A DNA stretch of 9,911 nt from Bacillota bacterium. GTDB lineage: Bacteria; Bacillota; Bacilli; Tumebacillales; Effusibacillaceae. The position numbers were made by a program, and so were the translations under genes. The notes below the pieces were generated by a model that saw nothing but the letters and a program-made list of their open reading frames with translations, ran no database searches and was not told the origin of the DNA. How positions within the stretch are numbered: the stretch's first letter is position 1; every line of letters starts with the position of its first letter. The stretch lies in assembly GCA_020059765.1 (NCBI GenBank), contig JAGVBM010000091.1, positions 1 to 9,911 of the forward strand, read 5' to 3'. Shown in pieces: positions 1 through 5,917 of this stretch.

Positions 1-1
1 A

Positions 2-91
2 GACGGACGACAAGAACATCATCCTTTAAGCTTACGTCTTGATATTGATGAATATCTTGAAAAAGAAAAAATTCCTTCTTCACAAGATTAG
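2..91 (+). CDS. C-terminal end of an unidentified protein (partial, runs in from left edge)
   Basis: The frame beginning at base 2 is open from the window edge to TAG at 89-91 and gives 29 residues ending DEYLEKEKIPSSQD. The charged, amphipathic composition looks like a real protein tail, but it is too short to name. A weak hairpin follows within 10 bases of the stop (TGCC at 103-106, GGCA at 111-114, loop TTTC, extendable by AAAC/GTTT). Its T-run is short, so it is a doubtful terminator. The alternative is chance openness: 29 open codons are not strong evidence. An overlapping frame starting at 39 is less credible. Confidence 0.4.
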   Translation, partial: DGRQEHHPLSLRLDIDEYLEKEKIPSSQD

Positions 92-295
92 AAGGAAAAA
101 CATGCCTTTCGGCAACGTTTCAAAAGAGAATACGCCAACGGTTTACAAAATTGACCTGCTTGACTGTATTATTACTCATTTCGTTTCACCCCATACAAGC
201 TTGGCTTGGCGTACCCCATCGGTTATAAATTACTATAATTATCAGAATATTACAATCTTTTCAGGGGAGACCCTCAACACCACACAAAAACCAAA

Positions 296-337
296 GGTAC
301 TAACGGACTTTTGTACTATTCTCATTAGTACCAACGG
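296..337 (+). promoter_or_regulatory. Putative response-regulator operator upstream of the kinase operon
   Basis: The core ACTTTTGTACT lies at 307-317, followed by ATTC. A second box, TAGTACCAA, lies at 326-334. The same two boxes recur upstream of both downstream proteases. This copy also carries a perfect 8-base inverted repeat, GGTACTAA (296-303) and TTAGTACC (325-332), flanking the core. Inside it, GTACTA (313-318) pairs with TAGTAC (326-331). The second box begins exactly 61 bases before the -10 hexamer at 387. Assigning it to the adjacent LuxR-type regulator is inference from position and recurrence. Confidence 0.65.
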
Positions 338-363
338 TAGCAGGATTTAGAACTTCCGCTGAA

Positions 364-392
364 TTGGCGATTTCGATCCAACTTAATATTAT
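364..392 (+). promoter_or_regulatory. Predicted sigma-A-type promoter of the kinase operon
   Basis: TTGGCG (364-369) and TATTAT (387-392) are separated by 17 bases, matching TTGACA/TATAAT at 4 of 6 and 5 of 6 positions. The predicted start is near 399, leaving a leader of about 140 bases. Placement is supported by the invariant 61-base distance from the upstream operator box, shared with both protease promoters. TAATAT (384-389) is an alternative -10. Confidence 0.6.
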
Positions 393-398
393 AAAGTA

Positions 399-508
399 GT
401 GTTCGCGCCCAAAGGGAGAACACGAAGCCGGGATTGGCTAGTGGCAGAGTCCATTTGGCCGGTTCCGGCTTGTCTGTTTTTGGATATTCACGACAGGGCC
501 GTGTTGTG
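399..508 (+). promoter_or_regulatory. Hairpin-rich 5' leader of the kinase mRNA, possible attenuator
   Basis: Three inverted repeats are visible. GTGTTC (399-404) pairs with GAACAC (418-423), with an inner CCC/GGG stem and AAA loop, so the predicted transcript starts with a hairpin. GCCGG (458-462) pairs with CCGGC (465-469), followed 8 bases later by TTTTT (477-481), an imperfect terminator. CACGACA (489-495) pairs with TGTTGTG (502-508) with one G-U pair. AAGCCGG (425-431) can instead pair with CCGGCTT (465-471), which would exclude the second hairpin. The leader does not look like a T-box or any riboswitch I recognise. Function is inferred. Confidence 0.35.
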
Positions 509-539
509 TGATAATTAAAACAATTTAAGGAATGAACGA

Positions 540-2420
540 ATGAAAGCGGGGAGTGGTTTGAGACAGTCTGACCATATTCAACGGAGAGAACAATTTGCCA
601 ACTATTATCTGTATCTGATCGCAGCACTTGGGCTGCTGACGGTACTGTCTGCCGTCATGCAAATAGGAGTGCCTTCCGATCCTTATACCTTTCTGCTGCT
701 GATGATCTTTATCGGTATTACCGAATACGCGCCGGTACCGATCTGGAAAGGGTCAAGCGCTCTCAGTTTTCCGCTCGTTTATACGATGAATCTGATCTTT
801 GGCCCTGCGGCAACGATAGTTTCCTACGGGTTGATTCTGGCAGTGGTGAATGTTTTGCGTCAACGGCCCATTCGCCTGATTCTGTTCACTCCGGCGCAGC
901 TTGTCATCAGCCTGGCATGCGCAGAATGGAGCGGGTCGAGATGGATTTCTCCGCTTCTGGAAAGTTACGGTCTGCCGGTCTTGGCCCGTGAATTGAGCCT
1001 GTTGTTTGCGTTTACTCTCGCTTATTATGTCCTCAACAATCTGCTTGTCGATCTGCTGCTGCTGATTCGCCCGCAGCCCTACACCTGGCGTCATTGGCGA
1101 ATGAAAAGCGTCCCGGAAGCGATGGTTGCCGGTTTGTCGTTTCTCTACGGAGCGTTGATGTTTGTATTGGGCAGCCAAAACCGGGGAGAGGTTGACGTCT
1201 TTTCCTTCTTGTTTTTCTTTTCGCCGTTGGTTGCGATTTCCTTGATCAGTTCGACTGTTGTACGAATCCAGAAAGAAAAAAACCGGTTAAAATCGCTGTT
1301 CTCCATTACCACACAATTAAATCAGGTGGTTCCCTCCGGCCAAATGGACAAACTGCGGCCGGTGTTGCGCGACTTTCTGGAAACGCAAGCATTGGCCATC
1401 TGGATGAAAACAAATGGAGAATGGTTCCTGCTCATCCAAGACGGGCGAGTTCGCGAAACCTCTCCTTTGTCTGAAGATCTGCAAGCGAAATTCGAAACCA
1501 TGACGGAGACGACTGTCTATACGAATCGGAGAGCGGAGTCCCCTTCAGGCGACAATCTGTTCGAGAATGTGATTCGTTCTCTCGTTTATGCCCCGTTGAT
1601 CGTCGAACACGAATTGGTCGGAATGTTGGCCGCAGGGAGAAGCAGAACGACAAGCTTTACACCGGAAGACATCCAGTCCTTGGCTACATTGGCCAACCAA
1701 CTGGCTAGTTTGTTGAAAACGAGAATGCTGATTTCCGAACAGAAAAATCGAATGCTGCTGGAGGAACGAAACCGGATCGCCCGGGAGATTCATGACGGGA
1801 TTGCGCAATCGCTGGCCGGGGCCGTTTTCAAATTGGAATCGGCGCAGCGCAAACATTCGGATCATCCGGAAGAACTGCTGCGCGTCATGGATGACAGCGT
1901 CCGCCAGCTGCGCCTAAGTTTGCGCGAGGTCCGGCAATCGATTTACGCATTGCGGCCCTATCCGACAGAGCGAATCGGGCTGAAACGGGCCATCCTGGAG
2001 AAAATCGAATCCTTCAAACAAGAGCATCGACTGGAGGTTCTCTTTCATGAGCGGGGAAATCCGCAGGAACTTCCTGCGTCAGTGGCAAAAACGATCTTCG
2101 ATACACTTCAGGAAAGCCTGCAGAACATCGCAAAACACGCCAAGGCCGGCAAGGTGGAAGTCCTGCTCAGTTACCAGAGTGAACATGTTCTTCTCAAAGT
2201 GAAGGATGACGGCATCGGTTTCGCGCTGTTTGATGCGATGATCAAAGCGCAGCGGGAACCGCATTATGGAATCCTGCACATGAACGAACAGGCGGAACGA
2301 GCGGGAGCCACTCTGCAAATTGACAGCGCGCAGGGAGATGGGACAGAAATCATCCTGTTGATTCCGAATATAGAAACAAAGGGGGGCAACGAGCATGATA
2401 CGCGTCATGTTGGTCGATGA
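540..2420 (+). CDS. Membrane sensor histidine kinase, GAF + HisKA_3 + HATPase (DesK/LiaS/DegS/NarX-like class)
   Basis: This is a 626-residue kinase predicted to autophosphorylate and pass the phosphate to the regulator encoded immediately downstream. Residues about 20-240 are a multi-pass hydrophobic region with roughly six or seven membrane segments and only short loops, so no large extracellular sensor domain is present. Residues about 250-395 look like a GAF domain. The dimerisation helix has the HisKA_3 motif REIHDGIAQ with phospho-acceptor His418. The ATPase domain shows the N box (Glu525, Asn529), G1 box DDGIGF (556-561) and G2-type motif YGILHM (576-581). The start at 540 is preceded by AAGGAA at 527-532; the ATG at 532 stops after three codons. 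The last 26 bases overlap the regulator gene, suggesting translational coupling. The ligand is unknown, and the membrane region could sense envelope or lipid state directly. Confidence 0.95.
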   Translation: MKAGSGLRQSDHIQRREQFANYYLYLIAALGLLTVLSAVMQIGVPSDPYTFLLLMIFIGITEYAPVPIWKGSSALSFPLVYTMNLIFGPAATIVSYGLILAVVNVLRQRPIRLILFTPAQLVISLACAEWSGSRWISPLLESYGLPVLARELSLLFAFTLAYYVLNNLLVDLLLLIRPQPYTWRHWRMKSVPEAMVAGLSFLYGALMFVLGSQNRGEVDVFSFLFFFSPLVAISLISSTVVRIQKEKNRLKSLFSITTQLNQVVPSGQMDKLRPVLRDFLETQALAIWMKTNGEWFLLIQDGRVRETSPLSEDLQAKFETMTETTVYTNRRAESPSGDNLFENVIRSLVYAPLIVEHELVGMLAAGRSRTTSFTPEDIQSLATLANQLASLLKTRMLISEQKNRMLLEERNRIAREIHDGIAQSLAGAVFKLESAQRKHSDHPEELLRVMDDSVRQLRLSLREVRQSIYALRPYPTERIGLKRAILEKIESFKQEHRLEVLFHERGNPQELPASVAKTIFDTLQESLQNIAKHAKAGKVEVLLSYQSEHVLLKVKDDGIGFALFDAMIKAQREPHYGILHMNEQAERAGATLQIDSAQGDGTEIILLIPNIETKGGNEHDTRHVGR

Positions 2421-3036
2421 CCATGCCGTTTTGCGGGACGGATTGCGAAGCATCTTGGAGATCGAAGAGGATCTTGAGGTAGTTGGAGAAGCGGTTTCCG
2501 GCGATGAGGTTTTGGCAATTGCGGCGCAGTGCGCTCCGGATGTAATCCTGATGGATATCAATCTTCCGGGCAAAAACGGTGTTGAAGTGACGGCGTTGCT
2601 GAAACAACAATACCCGGACTGCAAAATTTTGGTGCTGACCACCTATGACCATGACGAATATTTCTTGGCTTCCCTGCGTGCGGGAGCCGATGGGTATCTG
2701 TTGAAAGACGCAACATCCCAACAGGTGGTGGACGCGATCCGCACCGTATATCAAGGGCATTCCATCATCCACCCGAGCATGACGAAAAAGCTGGTCGCCT
2801 ACCATCAACAACGCCCGCAGGCAAAAACGGACGAGCAGGAACTGACGGAACGGGAAAAAGAGGTGCTGCTTGCTCTTCTCAACGGACTGAGCAACAAGGA
2901 AATCGCCAAGCAATTGTATATCAGCGATAAAACCGTGAAAATCCATATCAGCAAGATTTTCAAGAAACTGAATGTGAAAAGCCGGTCGCAAGCGGTGATC
3001 TATGCCGTCCAGCACAAGCTGGTCCCCTTTTCATGA
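2395..3036 (+). CDS. Two-component response regulator, NarL/LuxR (FixJ) family
   Basis: The protein has 213 residues, the usual length for the family. The N-terminal receiver domain has the acidic pair Asp8-Asp9, phospho-acceptor Asp54 in LMDINLPG, the switch Thr82 and Lys104 in YLLKD. The C-terminal LuxR-type helix-turn-helix spans about 147-205, with the signature LTEREKEVLLALLNG followed by SNKEIAKQLYISDKTVKIH. It starts inside the kinase gene, preceded by a GGGGGG-rich ribosome binding site at about 2381-2386, so it is almost certainly the kinase's cognate partner. It is most like the LiaR/VraR/DesR/DegU group of activators. Its likely sites are the repeated ACTTTTGTACT elements at 304-334, 3061-3092 and 5763-5794, the last two upstream of the proteases. 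No clear terminator follows, so some read-through into protease 1 is possible. Confidence 0.96.
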   Translation: MIRVMLVDDHAVLRDGLRSILEIEEDLEVVGEAVSGDEVLAIAAQCAPDVILMDINLPGKNGVEVTALLKQQYPDCKILVLTTYDHDEYFLASLRAGADGYLLKDATSQQVVDAIRTVYQGHSIIHPSMTKKLVAYHQQRPQAKTDEQELTEREKEVLLALLNGLSNKEIAKQLYISDKTVKIHISKIFKKLNVKSRSQAVIYAVQHKLVPFS

Positions 3037-3060
3037 ACCGTCTGCTGCTGCTTGTCTGAT

Positions 3061-3092
3061 AGTACTTTTGTACTGTTCGACAATAGTGCCAA
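3061..3092 (+). promoter_or_regulatory. Putative response-regulator operator upstream of protease 1
   Basis: AGTACTTTTGTACT (3061-3074) is a perfect AGTAC-N4-GTACT palindrome, followed by GTTC. The second box, TAGTGCCAA, is at 3084-3092. The element lies 24 bases after the regulator's stop codon. The second box begins 61 bases before GATAAT at 3145, the same distance as in the other two copies. Binding by the adjacent regulator is inferred. Confidence 0.7.
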
Positions 3093-3121
3093 TATCAGAA
3101 CGTGATAGATCTTTTGCGGAA

Positions 3122-3150
3122 TGTGCGGGGTGCGCAGGATCGGCGATAAT
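3122..3150 (+). promoter_or_regulatory. Predicted promoter of protease 1 (weak -35, activator-dependent type)
   Basis: The -10 GATAAT (3145-3150) lies in GCGATAATAGA, an 11-base string also found at the protease 2 promoter (5845-5855). Seventeen bases upstream, TGTGCG (3122-3127) matches the -35 consensus at only 2 of 6 positions, which suits a promoter needing an activator. The predicted start is near 3157, about 39 bases before the gene. Confidence 0.6.
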
Positions 3151-3195
3151 AGATTGCAAGAATAGACAGCATTTTGAAAAAAAAGGGGCGATCGC

Positions 3196-5670
3196 ATGCG
3201 CATCAAATCAATCATCCTGCTGGCCGCGCTTGTCATGTCTCTGGTCACTCCGCCTTTTGGTCTGATGGGAGCGAGAGCGGAAGGGACCATCGCGAGGCAA
3301 GCGGCAATCGATCCGAAATTGCAGGCGGTACTCGCGAACAGCACATCCCCGGTTGAGGTCATTGTCACGTTCCGCGGGAAGGGAGCACCTGCCGAGGCGA
3401 ACCTGAATCTTCTCAAATCGGCCGGCATCCAAAAAGGCTTAACCTTCCGGGCTCTGCCGATGGCAGGCGTTCTGGCAACGGCAGAACAAATCAACCAATT
3501 GGCCGCCAGTCCTGACGTTCAATCCATCTATCTCAATCAACAATTGTCTTATGAGAACGATACCGCAACGGCACTGACGGGCGTTGACAAAACCCGCACC
3601 GACGCGGACATGACGAAGCTGAACGGCGGACTCCCCGTTTCCGGCAAGGGCATCGGCGTCTTGATCAATGACAGCGGTGTCGACGGGACGCACAATGATT
3701 TGAAATACAACGAACATCTTGTGCAAAACGTGGCCGGAGCGGCCAATCTGCACGCCATCGATACATTCCTGCCCGTCACCTATGCGGAAGACGTGCCGAA
3801 TACCGACTCGACAGGCGGTCACGGCACGCATGTGGCAGGGATTGTAGGCGGCACCGGAGCCATGTCGAACGGCAAATACGAAGGTGTGGCCCCTGGAGCG
3901 GACTTGATCGGATACGGTTCCGGCGCCGCGTTGTTCATGCTTGATACATTGGGCGGCTTTGACTATGCGTTGACGCACCAATTCCAGTACAACATTCGTG
4001 TTGTCACCAACTCCTGGGGCAATACGGGGGATGTGGGGACCCCGTTTGACCCGAACGATCCGACGAACATCGCCACTTATGAACTGTACAAACGAGGCGT
4101 GGCGGTCGTCTTCTCGGCAGGTAATTCCGGTCCCGGTGAAGACACGATTACCGGAAACTTCAAGAAAGCACCCTGGGTCATCACAGTTGCTGCGGGGGAC
4201 AAACAAGGCAGATTGGCCGATTTTTCCTCCCGCGGCATGAAGGACCGCAAAGGCAGCGTGATGATCGAAGGCACCATGTACACTTGGGAAGACCGGCCTA
4301 CCTTCACAGCTCCTGGTGTCGACATTGTCTCAACCCGGGTGATCGCTCCCGTTTCTTCGTTGGCGCCAACAGACGATGTGAATCTGGAACCTGCCTATAT
4401 TCCCTATTATACGACAATGAGCGGAACGTCGATGGCTGCGCCGCATGCGGCGGGAATCGTTGCGTTGATGCTTGATGCAAACCCGGCCCTTTCACCGGAT
4501 GAGGTCAAACAGATCCTGCAGGAAACGGCAACCAACATTCCGGGAGGCGAGGCATGGGAAACGGGAGCCGGTTACGTGAACGCGTATGCGACTGTTGACG
4601 CCTCTTTCCAGCAAGGAACCTACGGGAAAACGGTCAACCTGTTGCGGAATTTCAACAGTGATGCGAAAGTAAGCGCGACGAGCAGTTCCTTTACGGTCGA
4701 TTACAATCCGGTTGCAGGGTCTTCGAATCGATATGCGTTTACGGTTCCTGCCGGCCAGTCGGAACTGGTTGCCCGCATCAACGCCTACGGAATTGAAGAA
4801 ACGACCGGCAATCCGATCAATCTGGTGTTAATCGGACCTGACGGAACCGAATACAGTTCCGGCATCAGCGTGTTGTTCGCTTTGTATCCCGACCGCACCG
4901 TTTCTGTTACGACCCCGCAAGCGGGCAATTGGACTGTGCAGTTGCGCGGCTTGCAGGGAGCTGCCGGATTGCCGGAACAGGTGCAGGGAACCTTGACATT
5001 CAAAATGGCTAACGGTTTCACCGGGTTGAACGACATTGCCGGCCATCCTGCGGCAGAGGCGATTAAACTGGGGGTCAGCGAGCGTTTGCTGGACGGTTAT
5101 GCTGACGGCAGTTTTAAACCGAATCAGGCGCTGACCCGCGTCGAGTTGGCTCAGTATTTGACGATGGGAGCGGAGATTCGGCAGGCTTCCGGAAGCACGT
5201 TGTCCTTTGCAGACGTGAAACGGGAAGACTTGCCCTTCGTGCGAGCTGTCACCGCCAAAGGAGCGGCGCTGCGGGATGCCTCCCATTTGCAAAACGGCGT
5301 GATGCTTGCAACGGAGAATGGAAACTTTGCGCCGAAAAAAGAAGTGACGCGGCTTGACCTGGCGTACGCGCTGGTGCAAAGTCTGGGGCTGCAGGAAGAG
5401 GCGGTGCAGCGCAATCAGCAAACGCTGACCGTCCAATATGGTGACCAGCGGCTGCTGATCGAGGATGCCGCGAATATCCCGGAACAATTGCGGGGCTATG
5501 TGCAATTGGCGCTGGATCTTAACATTCTGAATGCGTATTTCTCCGTTACGCAAGGACCGTATGACTTGTCGCCGACGGTGCATGCCGTATTCAATCCGGC
5601 GCAAAAGGTCACACGCGGCGACTATGCCGTAGCGATCAGCCGGTTTTTCTCGGCCTTTCTCGCACCATAA
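3196..5670 (+). CDS. Exported subtilisin-like serine protease (S8) with three C-terminal SLH repeats, copy 1
   Basis: This 824-residue secreted endopeptidase is predicted to be held on the cell wall by SLH repeats, which in known cases bind secondary cell-wall polymers. The signal peptide covers residues 1-28 (cleavage after ARA). An I9-like propeptide spans about 35-118. The catalytic domain, about 145-470, resembles the AprX-like S8 subgroup. Its triad is Asp159 (NDSGVDGTH), His209 (GHGTHVAG) and Ser412 (GTSMAAPH), with oxyanion-hole Asn310 (SAGNSG), so it looks active. A PPC-like beta-sandwich follows at about 495-605. SLH repeats lie at about 607-665, 670-732 and 755-822, with TRVE, TRLD and TRGD in place of the classic TRAE. 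The ribosome binding site AAGGGG is at 3183-3188. It is flanked by its own operator-promoter and a terminator, so it is probably monocistronic. Substrate unknown. Confidence 0.96.
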   Translation: MRIKSIILLAALVMSLVTPPFGLMGARAEGTIARQAAIDPKLQAVLANSTSPVEVIVTFRGKGAPAEANLNLLKSAGIQKGLTFRALPMAGVLATAEQINQLAASPDVQSIYLNQQLSYENDTATALTGVDKTRTDADMTKLNGGLPVSGKGIGVLINDSGVDGTHNDLKYNEHLVQNVAGAANLHAIDTFLPVTYAEDVPNTDSTGGHGTHVAGIVGGTGAMSNGKYEGVAPGADLIGYGSGAALFMLDTLGGFDYALTHQFQYNIRVVTNSWGNTGDVGTPFDPNDPTNIATYELYKRGVAVVFSAGNSGPGEDTITGNFKKAPWVITVAAGDKQGRLADFSSRGMKDRKGSVMIEGTMYTWEDRPTFTAPGVDIVSTRVIAPVSSLAPTDDVNLEPAYIPYYTTMSGTSMAAPHAAGIVALMLDANPALSPDEVKQILQETATNIPGGEAWETGAGYVNAYATVDASFQQGTYGKTVNLLRNFNSDAKVSATSSSFTVDYNPVAGSSNRYAFTVPAGQSELVARINAYGIEETTGNPINLVLIGPDGTEYSSGISVLFALYPDRTVSVTTPQAGNWTVQLRGLQGAAGLPEQVQGTLTFKMANGFTGLNDIAGHPAAEAIKLGVSERLLDGYADGSFKPNQALTRVELAQYLTMGAEIRQASGSTLSFADVKREDLPFVRAVTAKGAALRDASHLQNGVMLATENGNFAPKKEVTRLDLAYALVQSLGLQEEAVQRNQQTLTVQYGDQRLLIEDAANIPEQLRGYVQLALDLNILNAYFSVTQGPYDLSPTVHAVFNPAQKVTRGDYAVAISRFFSAFLAP

Positions 5671-5677
5671 TCGAAAC

Positions 5678-5734
5678 ATACACCCTGTCGGACAACAGCT
5701 TATGCTTTTGTCATCCGGCAGGGCGTATTTTTTT
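5678..5734 (+). terminator. Intrinsic terminator of protease 1
   Basis: A long imperfect hairpin begins 8 bases after the stop codon. ATAC-A-CCCTGTCGGA on the left arm (from 5678) pairs with TCCGGCAGGG-C-GTAT on the right arm (to 5728). The inner CAACAGC/GCTTTTG stem closes a TTAT loop. A run of seven T (5728-5734) follows directly. It separates the two protease transcription units. Confidence 0.9.
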
Positions 5735-5762
5735 GCCTCAAAACGTATCCAGTTTCCGGACT

Positions 5763-5794
5763 AGTACTTTTGCACTGTTCCCTTATACGACCAA
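5763..5794 (+). promoter_or_regulatory. Putative response-regulator operator upstream of protease 2
   Basis: AGTACTTTTGCACT (5763-5776) differs from the protease 1 copy at one base and is followed by the same GTTC. The second box is TACGACCAA (5786-5794), the most diverged of the three. It again begins exactly 61 bases before the -10 hexamer (5847). The DNA around it is otherwise poorly conserved between the two protease upstream regions, which argues for selection on this site. Confidence 0.65.
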
Positions 5795-5823
5795 TGTGAT
5801 GGCCATTTATATCCTTGGTTGAA

Positions 5824-5852
5824 TATTCGGGCTTTTTTTTAATTGCGATAAT
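5824..5852 (+). promoter_or_regulatory. Predicted promoter of protease 2 (extended -10, weak -35)
   Basis: The -10 GATAAT (5847-5852) is preceded by TGC, giving an extended -10 (TGN). It is embedded in GCGATAATAGA as at protease 1. The hexamer 17 bases upstream is TATTCG (5824-5829), which matches the -35 consensus at 2 of 6 positions. The predicted start is near 5859, leaving a leader of about 59 bases. Confidence 0.6.
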
Positions 5853-5917
5853 AGAGTTGCGGCGCTTGGCAATGTGGGATTAGTAAGCAATTACAGGAGA
5901 AAGAAAGGAGAGGTCAT

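Larger units (their letters stand above)
92..539. other. Intergenic region upstream of the kinase operon
   Basis: This is 448 bases without a convincing gene. The first 200 bases are AT-rich, and I see only isolated promoter-like hexamers there (TTGACC at 151-156, TATAAT at 234-239) with no properly spaced partner. The second half holds the operator (296-334), the promoter (364-392) and a hairpin-rich leader (399-508), annotated separately. Frames open here on either strand lack ribosome binding sites and overlap these elements. Confidence 0.6.

Noticed and set aside
39..350. Open frame of 103 codons on the plus strand
   Set aside because: No ribosome binding site, low-complexity lysine-rich start, and it runs through the operator at 296-337 and overlaps the more plausible CDS tail at 2-91.
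399..518. GTG-initiated 39-codon frame in the kinase leader (leader peptide candidate)
   Set aside because: It would start at the predicted transcription start with no room for a ribosome binding site, and shows no run of regulatory codons.
325..627. Minus-strand open frame upstream of the kinase
   Set aside because: It overlaps the promoter, leader and kinase start on the opposite strand, and its translation resembles no family.
3061..3074. AGTACTTTTGTACT as a terminator hairpin for the kinase-regulator operon
   Set aside because: Only a 5-bp AT-rich stem without a T-run, and its recurrence upstream of two other promoters fits an operator better.
3002..3265. Plus-strand open frame bridging the regulator end and protease 1 start
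   Set aside because: It spans the operator and promoter, overlaps two certain genes, and has no ribosome binding site.
4828..5679. Long minus-strand open frame (283 codons) opposite protease 1, and a similar one at 6929-7906 opposite protease 2
   Set aside because: Shadows of strongly biased protease coding sequence: rich in Arg, His and Gln, without start signals, and not collinear with each other over the whole paralogous region.
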